The notes below the pieces were generated by a model. It saw only the letters and a list, made by a program, of their open reading frames with translations. It had not been told where the DNA came from and did no database searches. Shown one piece after another: positions 1-6,325 of a stretch of DNA of 11,264 nt. A program made the translations under genes and the position numbers. Location of the stretch: the NCBI GenBank assembly GCA_900549345.1, contig UROC01000061.1:1-11264 (forward strand). The letters are read 5' to 3'. The first letter of the stretch is position 1; every line of letters begins with the position of its first letter. The stretch is from an uncultured Collinsella sp. GTDB taxonomy: Bacteria > Actinomycetota > Coriobacteriia > Coriobacteriales > Coriobacteriaceae.

Positions 1-457
1 TGCCTGCACCGACAAGAAGGTCGCCGTCGTTCCCACCAAGACCGTTCCGCAGGCCTTCTCCGCGCTGTTCGCGGTCCTGCCCGATTCCGAGCTCGAGGAT
101 GCCGTCGCCGCTATGGTCGACGCCATCAGCGAGGTCCGCGATGGCGAGGTCACCCGCGCCGTGCGCGACTCCAGTGCCTCCGACGGTTCGCCAATTCACT
201 CCGGTGACGTCATGGGCATCATTGCCGGCTCCATCGACGTGGTCGGCTCCGACGTGAAGCAGGTCACGCTCGATTGCATCAACCGTATGCAGGAGGAAGA
301 GGAGGGCGACGCGCTGACGATTCTGGCCGGCGAGGAACTGTCCGATGAGGCCTTCCAGGAGATCGTCGACGCTATCGAGGAGGCTCAGCCCGATCTGGAG
401 ATCGACGCCCATCGTGGCGAGCAGCCGCTCTATCCCGTGATCTTCTCGATCGAGTAG
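1..457 (+). CDS. FakA/YloV-family fatty acid kinase subunit, C-terminal part (5' truncated)
   Basis: This is the last ~151 codons of a gene that enters from the left edge; the reading frame starts at base 2 and ends with TAG at 455-457. The protein resembles the C-terminal region of the DAK2/DhaL-domain family (YloV, FakA). Visible family-like segments are VVPTKTVPQAFSALF near the start, GEVTRAVRDSSASDGSPIHSG in the middle and a closing RGEQPLYPVIFSIE. In Firmicutes FakA, the N-terminal DhaL domain binds ATP and phosphorylates fatty acids presented by FakB, and the C-terminal domain contacts FakB. The kinase domain lies outside the window, so catalytic residues cannot be checked. recG starts 10 nt downstream, and a yloV gene also lies near recG in Bacillus. 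An ATG at 113 is in frame but internal, because the family similarity extends upstream of it. The family call is good; the exact substrate is inferred. Confidence 0.85.
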   Translation, partial: ACTDKKVAVVPTKTVPQAFSALFAVLPDSELEDAVAAMVDAISEVRDGEVTRAVRDSSASDGSPIHSGDVMGIIAGSIDVVGSDVKQVTLDCINRMQEEEEGDALTILAGEELSDEAFQEIVDAIEEAQPDLEIDAHRGEQPLYPVIFSIE

Positions 458-467
458 GCAACTGCCC

Positions 468-2645
468 ATGTCCGAACTGTGCTCCGTGCCGCGCGTCTCG
501 GAGCGCTTTGCCCAGAGCAATGCGCTCGACGAGGATATCGCGCGACTCAAATATGTTTCGGGTAAACGTGAGGAGGCCCTTCGCCGTCTGGGAATTCGGA
601 CGGTGGGGGACCTCCTTCTCCATATCCCTCATCGATACCTGGACTTTACGCGCTCCTGGTCCATCGAGATGGCGCCCATCGGTACCGTGTGTACCATCAT
701 CGCCACGGTCGATCGTATCGTCCAAAAGCAGCCGGGTCCGCGCATGCAGGTGACCGAGGTCTCACTCGTTGACGAGACGGGCGTGCTGCAGGTCGCCTTT
801 TTCCGCCAGCCCTGGATTGCCCAGCAGCTTAAGCAGGGCGACCGCCTAGCCGTAATGGGTAAGGTCGAGTTTGCCTACGGCTTTAAGCAGATGGCCTCGC
901 CGCACTTTGAAAAGCTTGAGGAAGGGCGCGCCGCGGGCACTATCCTGCCGGTCCATTACGTGAGTGACGGCGTGAGTCAGGCATGGATGCGCCGTATCGT
1001 AAGTGGCGCGCTCGAGGCCGTCGGCAATCCCTTTGATCCCATTCCGGCACGCTTACGCGTTAAACGTCGCCTGATGAGCCATGCCCGTGCCCTTCGATCG
1101 ATCCACTTTCCCTCGAGCATGGCTGAGCGCGAAATCGCGCGCGCACGGCTTGCCTACGAGGAGTGCCTCTACCTGCAGCTGGCGCTGCGCCTGCGCAACG
1201 ACGGTGTCTTGGTCGAAGTCGCTCCCTACGCCCACGCCGCGGGCGAGCACCTGGCCGCGCTCAAGCAGGCCCTGCCGTTTTCGCTGAGCGACGAGCAGGA
1301 GGCCGCGTTCCAAGACATCCTGCGCGATATGTGCGATGGCGGGCGCGTGATGAACCGCCTGCTGCTGGGCGATGTCGGTACCGGTAAGACCGCCGTTGCC
1401 GCCTGCGCGCTGGCTGTGGCTGCCGATAGCGGCACACAGGCCTGCGTTATGGCGCCCACGGGCGTGCTGGCGCGTCAATATGCCGATAAGACCGGCCCTC
1501 TGCTCTCGCAGGCCGGCATGTCTTGGGCGCTTCTGACGGGTGCCACGCCGGCCGCAGAGCGCGAGCGCATCCATGCACAGCTGGAATCGGGAGAGCTCGA
1601 CGTCCTCTTTGGAACCCACGCGGTCCTTTCGGATAACGTGGCGTTTAAGTATTTGTCGCTCGTAGTCATCGATGAGCAGCACCGGTTTGGCGTCGGCCAA
1701 CGCAATGCCTTGCGCGCGAAGGGCCCCGGTGCCGATCTGCTCGTTATGACGGCAACGCCCATCCCGCGTACGCTGGCGCTTTCGGTCTACGGCGATCTGG
1801 ACACGAGTATCATCCGCCATCGGCCCGTCCCTGGCGCTGGCGTGACGACACGCGTGCTTACCGAGTCGAGTCGCGACCTTGCCTATGGCGCCATCCGCGA
1901 GGCGCATGAAAAGGGTCAGCAGGCCTACGTGATTTGCCCGCTCGTGGAGCCGAGTGACTCGGCCGATGATCTGGAGGACGTGCCCGGTATCGCCCGCGAC
2001 GACGAGGGCCGCGTGACGGTCCCCGTGCCGCTGCACGATACGGCGACCGAGCTCGATCGCCTGCGTCTGGCGTTGCCGGGTCTTGCCATCGAGCGCCTTC
2101 ACGGCCGCATGCCAGCGGGGGAGAAGGACCAGGTTATCGATGCCTTTAAGCGTGGCGAGATTGACGTGCTCGTCTCGACTACGGTGGTCGAGGTGGGCGT
2201 CGACGTGCCTAACGCCACCGTCATGGTCATCGAGAACGGGGAGCGCTTTGGTTTGGCTGCTCTGCACCAGCTGCGCGGTCGCGTGGGCCGTGGCAGCGTG
2301 TCGGGCACGTGTCTGGTCATGACGCACTCCAAGGGCAACGGCGGCGCTTCGGCAGCACAAGATCGCCTGCAATCGCTCGAGAAGACCTCGGATGGCTTTA
2401 CGCTCGCCCAGATGGACCTGCGTCTGCGCCACGAGGGCGAAATCCTGGGGTACCGCCAGCATGGCGGAGTGACCCTGCGCTTTGTCGACCTGGATGCCGA
2501 CGAGGAGCTGATCGAGTGGGCCCATTTGGACGCGGTCGAGCTCTTGCGGTATGCTTGCAACCTTGACTCCGTGGCGACGCGCCCCCTGCGCGATGCGGTC
2601 GCCATGCGATATCGACACATTTTTAAGGAGGTCAGCGGAGGATGA
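468..2645 (+). CDS. recG: ATP-dependent DNA helicase RecG
   Basis: This 725-residue superfamily 2 helicase remodels stalled replication forks and branched DNA. An N-terminal wedge/OB-type domain spans roughly residues 60-160 and includes FFRQPW. The helicase motifs appear in order: Walker A GDVGTGKT (301-308), DEQH box (402-405), TATPIPRT (428-435), STTVVEVGVDVPNAT (570-584) and QLRGRVGRG (601-609). The phrase TATPIPRTLALSVYGDLD is a RecG hallmark and separates it from Mfd and PriA. The C-terminal LRHEGEILGYRQHGG (652-666) corresponds to the family's usual LRGPG-LGTRQ-G segment but is somewhat divergent. The protein is longer than typical RecG of about 680-690 residues; part of the excess lies in an acidic stretch around residues 495-530 between helicase motifs. 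The ATG at 468 has only a weak ribosome site and sits 10 nt after the preceding stop, so coupling is likely. The stop overlaps rsmD by 4 nt (ATGA). Confidence 0.97.
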   Translation: MSELCSVPRVSERFAQSNALDEDIARLKYVSGKREEALRRLGIRTVGDLLLHIPHRYLDFTRSWSIEMAPIGTVCTIIATVDRIVQKQPGPRMQVTEVSLVDETGVLQVAFFRQPWIAQQLKQGDRLAVMGKVEFAYGFKQMASPHFEKLEEGRAAGTILPVHYVSDGVSQAWMRRIVSGALEAVGNPFDPIPARLRVKRRLMSHARALRSIHFPSSMAEREIARARLAYEECLYLQLALRLRNDGVLVEVAPYAHAAGEHLAALKQALPFSLSDEQEAAFQDILRDMCDGGRVMNRLLLGDVGTGKTAVAACALAVAADSGTQACVMAPTGVLARQYADKTGPLLSQAGMSWALLTGATPAAERERIHAQLESGELDVLFGTHAVLSDNVAFKYLSLVVIDEQHRFGVGQRNALRAKGPGADLLVMTATPIPRTLALSVYGDLDTSIIRHRPVPGAGVTTRVLTESSRDLAYGAIREAHEKGQQAYVICPLVEPSDSADDLEDVPGIARDDEGRVTVPVPLHDTATELDRLRLALPGLAIERLHGRMPAGEKDQVIDAFKRGEIDVLVSTTVVEVGVDVPNATVMVIENGERFGLAALHQLRGRVGRGSVSGTCLVMTHSKGNGGASAAQDRLQSLEKTSDGFTLAQMDLRLRHEGEILGYRQHGGVTLRFVDLDADEELIEWAHLDAVELLRYACNLDSVATRPLRDAVAMRYRHIFKEVSGG

Positions 2646-3298
2646 GAATCATCGGCGGCGAATGGCGCGGTCGTAAGATCGAGGAGCCCCGTGGTCGCGA
2701 TGTCACCCGCCCCACGACCGATCGCGTGCGCGAGGCATGCGCATCTATGGTCATGTCGGCATTCGACTTCGATCTGGATGAGGTCCGCGTGCTGGACGCC
2801 TTTGGCGGCTCCGGTGCCTTAGGGTTAGAGATGCTCTCACGTGGTGCCCGCTCACTCACGACGTTCGAGATCGATCGGAATGCCGCGCGGCTCATTACCA
2901 AGAATATCGAGTCGCTCTGCCGTGACCGTGCGCGTTGGCGCGTGGTAACGGGCGACATGCTGGCGAGCGCCTCGCGCGGCCGCGTGCCGGGCGGTCCCTT
3001 TGACCTGGTCCTGCTCGACCCGCCCTATGCTTTTGGTGCCGAGCCGGTCGAGGAACTGCTGCCGAACCTGGCTCAGCAGGGTCTGCTTGCATCTGGCGCT
3101 TATGCCCTGTTTGAGCATGCCGCCGCCGATGCGGGCGCGCATCCGGCAGGCTTTGAGATTGTGCGCGAGAAGCACTACGGCATTACCTCGGTCGACCTGC
3201 TTCGTTGGGTCGGCGATGACGATGGTGAGGGCGATAACGCCGGCACCGATGCTAACAACAACGATGCCACGACGTTTCAGGAGGACGCCCATGAATGA
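2642..3298 (+). CDS. rsmD: 16S rRNA (guanine966-N2)-methyltransferase RsmD
   Basis: This 218-residue SAM-dependent enzyme is predicted to methylate N2 of G966 (E. coli numbering) of 16S rRNA during 30S assembly. The start MRIIGGEWRGRKI and the segment RPTTDRVREA (23-32) are characteristic of the family. The SAM-binding motif is VLDAFGGSGALGLE (about 50-63), and the catalytic N-methyltransferase motif is DPPY at 126-129 within DLVLLDPPY. The last ~28 residues (about 191-218) are rich in Asp, Asn and Glu, look disordered, and extend beyond the length of E. coli RsmD (about 198 residues). The ATG is preceded by a strong AAGGAGG at 2625-2631 inside recG and overlaps the recG stop as ATGA, so translation is probably coupled. 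The rsmD-coaD pairing is common in bacteria. Confidence 0.96.
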   Translation: MRIIGGEWRGRKIEEPRGRDVTRPTTDRVREACASMVMSAFDFDLDEVRVLDAFGGSGALGLEMLSRGARSLTTFEIDRNAARLITKNIESLCRDRARWRVVTGDMLASASRGRVPGGPFDLVLLDPPYAFGAEPVEELLPNLAQQGLLASGAYALFEHAAADAGAHPAGFEIVREKHYGITSVDLLRWVGDDDGEGDNAGTDANNNDATTFQEDAHE

Positions 3299-3788
3299 CA
3301 CCATCAACCGCGTGATCGTCCCGGGCACCTTCGATCCCATCACGTTTGGCCATATCGACGTCATCCGCCGCGCCCGCCGCATCTTTCCCAGCGTGATCGT
3401 CGCTGTTGCCGAGTCGCAGGGTAAAAACGGTGTGGGTACCACGTTTATGCTCGATGAGCGCGTGGCGCTGGCCCGCGAGGCGCTCGGTGATATCGACGGC
3501 GTCGAGGTCCTGCCCTTTACCGGCCTCTTGGTCGACTTCGCTCGCGAGCAGGGGGCGGGGGCCGTGGTCAAGGGCCTGCGCGCCATGACCGACTTTGAGT
3601 ACGAGCTGCAGCAGGCAGATCTCAACTATCGCTTGGATAACGAGCTGGAGTCCATCTTTGTCATGAGTGCGCCGCAGTACGGCTATATCTCGAGCTCGGT
3701 GGTTCGCCAGATTGCCTCGCTCGGTAGCGACGTCTCTAATTTTGTTCCGCCCAATGTGGTCAAGGCGCTCAAACATCGCTTTTCGTGA
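3291..3788 (+). CDS. coaD: Phosphopantetheine adenylyltransferase CoaD
   Basis: CoaD transfers AMP from ATP to 4'-phosphopantetheine to give dephospho-CoA, the penultimate step of CoA synthesis in the cytosol. The 165-residue protein has the nucleotidyltransferase signature PGTFDPITFGHIDVI, with the TxGH motif at residues 18-21. KGLRAMTDFEYELQQADLN begins at about residue 94, and the C-terminal ISSSVVRQIASLG segment begins at about 133; both are conserved in CoaD. The size fits the family (E. coli about 159). ATG 3291 was chosen because AGGAGG lies at 3279-3284, 6 nt upstream, and the protein then begins just before the conserved VIVPGTFDP. The frame is open upstream to 3000, but that region only overlaps rsmD. 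The gene overlaps rsmD by 8 nt. Its product feeds CoA, the source of the ACP prosthetic group used by acpP downstream. Confidence 0.97.
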   Translation: MNDTINRVIVPGTFDPITFGHIDVIRRARRIFPSVIVAVAESQGKNGVGTTFMLDERVALAREALGDIDGVEVLPFTGLLVDFAREQGAGAVVKGLRAMTDFEYELQQADLNYRLDNELESIFVMSAPQYGYISSSVVRQIASLGSDVSNFVPPNVVKALKHRFS

Positions 3789-3792
3789 CGTT

Positions 3793-3821
3793 TTTTAATG
3801 CCTGGTGGCATGTGGTAAACT
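3793..3821 (+). promoter_or_regulatory. Putative promoter with extended -10 for the SepIVA-like gene
   Basis: The sequence TGGTAAACT at 3813-3821 is an extended -10 element (TGn followed by TAAACT at 3816-3821). With a 17-bp spacer the -35 position would be TTTTAA at 3793-3798, a poor match to TTGACA, so the promoter would rely on the extended -10. The start of transcription would fall near 3828, leaving a leader of about 29 nt before the ATG at 3857. A small palindrome (ATGCC TGGT GGCAT, 3798-3811) occupies most of the spacer. This is a prediction from motif and position only. Confidence 0.5.
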
Positions 3822-3844
3822 AACTCGATGATATGTTACCTATG

Positions 3845-3851
3845 AAAGGAG
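3845..3851 (+). promoter_or_regulatory. Ribosome binding site deciding the start at 3857
   Basis: AAAGGAG lies 5 nt before the ATG at 3857. In-frame ATGs at 3833 and 3842 lie before or at the edge of this site and have no good Shine-Dalgarno of their own, so 3857 is the preferred start. Confidence 0.75.
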
Positions 3852-3856
3852 ACCGG

Positions 3857-4354
3857 ATGCCGGGCGAGAATTTTCCTGGCGACAGGATCGTGAGTCTTGT
3901 CGACGAGCTCGAGGGGCTCATCGAAGAGGCTAAGACGCCGTTCGGCAAGAACGCCCAGATGAAGGTTATCGACGCCGACGTCTTCTTTAACATCCTCGAC
4001 GAGATCCGCATGAGCTATCCCGAGGAATGGCAGAAGTCCCGCCGTATCCTCAAGGAGCGCGAGGAGCTTATGGCTTCCGCCGCCGCTCAGGCCGATTCCA
4101 TCATCGCCGACGCTCAGCAGCAGGCCCTCACCATTGCCGGTGAGCAGGAGATCGTCCGCTTGGCACAGCAGCAGGCCGACGACATCCGCGATCGTGCCCA
4201 GCAGTACGAGCGCGAGACGCGTTATGCTGCCGAGGACTACGCAGAGCAGGTCTTTACGCACCTGGAGGAGAATCTCAAGAGCCTGACCGGCACCGTTACC
4301 CGTTGCCGTCAGCAGCTCAACGAGGGTGCCGCCCAACAGAATGGTCAGTGGTAA
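3857..4354 (+). CDS. SepIVA/DivIVA-like coiled-coil protein, probable cell-division or envelope factor
   Basis: This 165-residue soluble protein has no signal peptide or membrane segment. Residues 10-60 read as a conserved N-terminal module (VDELEGLIEEAK, then DADVFFNILDEIRMSYPEEW). Residues about 60-145 form a long charged helix with repeated Ala/Gln/Asp units (such as AQADSIIADAQQQA) typical of a coiled coil. The pattern matches the actinobacterial family that includes mycobacterial Rv2927c (SepIVA), a DivIVA-like protein linked to septation and cell-envelope growth. Such proteins are often mis-annotated as ATP synthase subunit b because of the helix. The place between coaD and yceD-rpmF also matches actinobacterial gene order. 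It is much shorter than SepIVA as I recall it, so function is inferred from similarity and context. It shares TAATG (1-nt overlap) with the next gene, indicating coupling. Confidence 0.75.
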   Translation: MPGENFPGDRIVSLVDELEGLIEEAKTPFGKNAQMKVIDADVFFNILDEIRMSYPEEWQKSRRILKEREELMASAAAQADSIIADAQQQALTIAGEQEIVRLAQQQADDIRDRAQQYERETRYAAEDYAEQVFTHLEENLKSLTGTVTRCRQQLNEGAAQQNGQW

Positions 4355-4908
4355 TGGCTGAGTTCCCGAGCGTTACCGTCGATCTTTCCGAACAGCTCGA
4401 GTTTCCCGGAGATTCGTATCCGCTGACCGGCAAGGTCGATGTCGCCACCTATACGGTGGGCGAGAAGGAGTACCAGCTACAGGACGGCATCGACTACGAC
4501 GTTGTCTTTACCAATGCCGGTACCGGTGTCTTGCTCACGGGCATGGTCCGCGCGCACGCCACCGGCGAGTGCGACCGTTGCCTGGAGCCCGCTTCGTTTG
4601 ATATCGCCGGCGAGATCGAGGAGTTCTACCTCTTTGAGGAGCCCGAGGATCCCGAGGCCTACGAGGACGGCTACGAGCTCCTGGGTGAGGACCGCATCGT
4701 CGATCTGGGTGAGCCCATCAACGATGCCGTTGTCATGGACACGCCGTTTGTGGTGCTCTGCAAGCCCGATTGCCGCGGTCTGTGTCCCACTTGCGGTTGC
4801 AATCTCAACGTCGAGCAATGCGATTGCGCCACCCAGGCAGAGGCAGAATGGGCCGCTGCCACGGAAAATCCATTTGCAGCATTGAAGAATCTCAAGCTCG
4901 ATGAGTAA
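4354..4908 (+). CDS. DUF177/YceD-family protein (23S rRNA accumulation protein type)
   Basis: This 184-residue protein of the YceD/DUF177 family is encoded next to rpmF in very many bacteria. In E. coli and plants, members are tied to 23S rRNA accumulation or processing; the biochemical role is not well defined. Visible features are the GECDRCLEP segment with C73 and C76, an acidic middle (about 88-112), and the C-terminal LCKPDCRGLCPTCGCNLN with C136, C140, C144, C147 and C149, followed by C156 and C158. These cysteines suggest metal binding, although zinc binding is inferred. The ATG at 4354 overlaps the previous stop (TAATG) and has no strong Shine-Dalgarno of its own, so re-initiation after the upstream gene is likely. 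A longer in-frame start at 4303 would read back into the upstream gene and is not supported. Confidence 0.9.
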   Translation: MAEFPSVTVDLSEQLEFPGDSYPLTGKVDVATYTVGEKEYQLQDGIDYDVVFTNAGTGVLLTGMVRAHATGECDRCLEPASFDIAGEIEEFYLFEEPEDPEAYEDGYELLGEDRIVDLGEPINDAVVMDTPFVVLCKPDCRGLCPTCGCNLNVEQCDCATQAEAEWAAATENPFAALKNLKLDE

Positions 4909-4913
4909 AACTG

Positions 4914-4922
4914 TGGTAGTAT
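4914..4922 (+). promoter_or_regulatory. Putative extended -10 promoter for rpmF
   Basis: TGGTAGTAT at 4914-4922 forms TGn plus TAGTAT (4917-4922), in the 64-nt gap after the yceD stop. No convincing -35 lies 16-18 bp upstream, where the yceD coding sequence ends. Transcription would start near 4929, about 44 nt before the rpmF ATG. The core TGTGGTA is identical to that of the promoter predicted at 3813-3821, which supports both. It would give L32 its own supply of message besides read-through from upstream. Confidence 0.5.
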
Positions 4923-4972
4923 CGCTACTTGCGCGTAATCGCCACACTGGATAGTTCATAAGGAAGGTCACT

Positions 4973-5152
4973 ATGCCCGTACCTAAACAAAAGCAGGGTC
5001 GTATCCGCACTCACACCCGTCGTTCCGCCAACATGAAGATCTCGGCTGCGGCTCAGTCCACGTGCCCCCGTTGCGGCGCTGTCAAGCTTCCGCATCACGT
5101 GTGCCCCAGCTGCGGTTTCTACAAGGACCGCGAGGTTATCGTTACCGAGTAA
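4973..5152 (+). CDS. rpmF: 50S ribosomal protein L32 (zinc-ribbon form)
   Basis: The gene encodes 59 residues beginning MPVPKQKQGRIRTHTRRSAN, the typical basic N terminus of bL32, which is buried in the 50S subunit. Four cysteines form two CxxC pairs, C31-P-R-C34 and C44-P-S-C47, so this is the zinc-binding (C+) form of L32. Bacteria that carry a second, cysteine-free copy use it under zinc limitation; no second copy is in this window. AGGAAGG at 4961-4967 is 5 nt before the ATG, a good ribosome site. The gene follows yceD, as in most bacteria, and ends 40 nt before a clear terminator. Confidence 0.97.
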   Translation: MPVPKQKQGRIRTHTRRSANMKISAAAQSTCPRCGAVKLPHHVCPSCGFYKDREVIVTE

Positions 5153-5155
5153 CGG

Positions 5156-5161
5156 TATACT
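5156..5161 (+). promoter_or_regulatory. Possible -10 element upstream of the plsX leader
   Basis: TATACT at 5156-5161, just after the rpmF stop, is close to the consensus -10. No recognisable -35 and no TG extension are present, so this is a weak call. If it is used, the RNA would start near 5168 and cross the hairpins at 5176-5189 and 5193-5222 before reaching plsX. Confidence 0.25.
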
Positions 5162-5175
5162 CTGGATGCGATGCC

Positions 5176-5189
5176 GTTCCAAATGGAAC
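5176..5189 (+). other. Small hairpin ahead of the rpmF terminator
   Basis: GTTCC (5176-5180) and GGAAC (5185-5189) are a perfect 5-bp inverted repeat with an AAAT loop. Its loop and 3' arm include AAATGG (5181-5186), which is complementary to CCATTT (5215-5220) in the 3' arm of the following terminator, so the two structures could in principle compete. It may also be chance. Confidence 0.3.
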
Positions 5190-5192
5190 CAC

Positions 5193-5222
5193 AATGGCCG
5201 GCTCAATGAGTCGGCCATTTTT
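5193..5222 (+). terminator. Rho-independent terminator after rpmF
   Basis: AATGGCCG (5193-5200) pairs perfectly with CGGCCATT (5212-5219). Further pairing inside (G-T, then CTC with GAG) leaves a short AAT loop. Five T residues (5218-5222) follow the GC-rich stem. This has the classic form of an intrinsic terminator and is the only strong one in the window. It lies 40 nt after the rpmF stop and only 17 nt before the plsX start. Confidence 0.85.
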
Positions 5223-5226
5223 GTAT

Positions 5227-5232
5227 AAGGAG
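5227..5232 (+). promoter_or_regulatory. Ribosome binding site deciding the plsX start
   Basis: AAGGAG lies 7 nt before ATG 5240 but only 1 nt before ATG 5234. The second ATG is therefore the more likely start, which removes two residues from the longest possible protein. Confidence 0.75.
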
Positions 5233-5239
5233 CATGTAT

Positions 5240-6259
5240 ATGAGTAACGTTCGCGTTTGTGTAGACATTGTGGGCGGAGACGAGAAACCTCAGGTTGTTC
5301 TCGATGGTATCGAGGCTGCGCTTGCCGCCGATCCCGATATCGAGGTCTTGGCAGCTGGCCCCGCTGAAATCGTCAATCCCTTTGCTGCTTCCCATGCACG
5401 TGTTGAGGCTCTTGAGGCACCCGACGTTATCGCCATGGATGACGATCCCATTCGCGCCGTGATGACCAAGCGTAAATCGTCGATCGTGCTTGCCTGCCGC
5501 GCCATCAAAAAGGGCAACGCGGACGCGTTCTTCTCCGCCGGCTCGACCGGTGCCATGACCGCTGCCGCCACCGCCTATGTGACGCCGTTTAGATATATGG
5601 CCGAAGGCAAGAAGCAGCCGGTGCGTCCCTGTCTGACCAATGCGCTGCCCAATCGCGCCGGCGGTCTGACGGTGCTGTGCGATATGGGCGCCAACCCCGA
5701 TGTCGAGGTCGATGACATGGTGCGTTTTGCCCAGATGGGTAGCGCCTATGCCCGCGTCGTCCTGGGCATCGAGCATCCCCGCGTGGGCCTGCTTGCCAAT
5801 GGCACCGAGGACGAGAAGGGTTCCAACTTTACCAAGGCCTGCTTCCCGGCCATGAAAGCCGCCGTTCCCGGCTTTGTGGGCAACTGCGAAGGCACCGACC
5901 TCACCTCGGGCAATTTCGATGTCGTCGTTGCCGATGGCATGTCGGGCAACATTGCGCTCAAGGCCACCGAGGGCGCTGCCAAGTTTTTGCTGCAGGAACT
6001 CAAGGGTGCCTTTATGGCCTCGCTCGGCACCAAGATCGCCGCGCTGCTCATCAAAAAGCAGATGCGCGAGATTAAGGCCAAGCTCTCTGGTGATGCCAAG
6101 GGCGGTGCGATTCTTTTGGGCCTGCGTGGCGTGGTCCTAATCGGCCATGGCGCCACCTCGGTCGAGGCTGTTAAAAACGGTACGCTCGCGGCGGCCGAAG
6201 CCGTGCGCGCGGGGCTGGTCGAGAACGTCGCCAACTCCATGGACGGCATCGTTTTGTAA
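5240..6259 (+). CDS. plsX: Phosphate acyltransferase PlsX
   Basis: PlsX converts acyl-ACP and phosphate to acyl-phosphate, which PlsY uses to acylate glycerol-3-phosphate at the start of phospholipid synthesis. It acts at the inner face of the membrane. The 339-residue protein is of normal length. Family features are VDIVGGDEKP (about 8-17; the usual form is VDAMGGD), FFSAGSTGAM (97-106), VLCDMGANPD (145-154), VGLLANGTEDEKG (182-194), GNCEGTDL (214-221), DVVVADGMSGNIALKATEG (227-245) and a late ILLGLRGVVLIGHG segment (about 291-304). The start is set by AAGGAG at 5227-5232. A terminator ends 17 nt upstream, so its transcription is unusual. acpP follows after 124 nt; fabD and fabG, which sit between plsX and acpP in Bacillus, are absent here. 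Confidence 0.95.
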   Translation: MSNVRVCVDIVGGDEKPQVVLDGIEAALAADPDIEVLAAGPAEIVNPFAASHARVEALEAPDVIAMDDDPIRAVMTKRKSSIVLACRAIKKGNADAFFSAGSTGAMTAAATAYVTPFRYMAEGKKQPVRPCLTNALPNRAGGLTVLCDMGANPDVEVDDMVRFAQMGSAYARVVLGIEHPRVGLLANGTEDEKGSNFTKACFPAMKAAVPGFVGNCEGTDLTSGNFDVVVADGMSGNIALKATEGAAKFLLQELKGAFMASLGTKIAALLIKKQMREIKAKLSGDAKGGAILLGLRGVVLIGHGATSVEAVKNGTLAAAEAVRAGLVENVANSMDGIVL

Positions 6260-6306
6260 GAGCGAGTTAGAGCGCTGTTATGTGCCTCGCGGCCTGCTTC
6301 GTGGGG

Positions 6307-6312
6307 TAGAAT
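6307..6312 (+). promoter_or_regulatory. Putative -10 element for acpP-rnc-smc-ftsY
   Basis: TAGAAT at 6307-6312 sits in the 124-nt gap between plsX and acpP, preceded by GTGGGG. That context resembles the TGTGGTA of the two predicted promoters upstream, but TG is not at the exact extended -10 position. No good -35 is visible. A start near 6319 would give a leader of about 65 nt containing the hairpin at 6326-6347. Apart from this element, the hairpin and the acpP ribosome site, I see nothing in the gap. Confidence 0.4.
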
Positions 6313-6325
6313 CAGAACCGTGTCT

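Noticed and set aside
1053..2618. Minus-strand open frame opposite recG (521 codons)
   Set aside because: It lies fully inside recG, its translation is rich in His, Arg and Gln without motifs, and recG is unambiguous.
3000..3290. Long N-terminal extension of CoaD in the same frame
   Set aside because: It overlaps the conserved half of rsmD and its translation has no family similarity; AGGAGG and the conserved start point to 3291.
3786..3798. T-run after coaD as a terminator
   Set aside because: The six T residues are not preceded by a stable hairpin; the only nearby inverted repeat (3798-3811) lies downstream of the T run.
3833..3856. Upstream ATGs (3833, 3842) as start of the SepIVA-like gene
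   Set aside because: The Shine-Dalgarno at 3845-3851 is correctly spaced only for ATG 3857, and the extra residues look like leader sequence.
4303..4353. Longer start for the DUF177 gene
   Set aside because: It would overlap the upstream gene by about 50 nt, and the TAATG junction at 4352-4356 gives a simple coupled start.
4918..4929. AGTA-TCGC-TACT inverted repeat overlapping the rpmF -10 as an operator
   Set aside because: Arms of only 4 bp are expected by chance; nothing else supports an operator.
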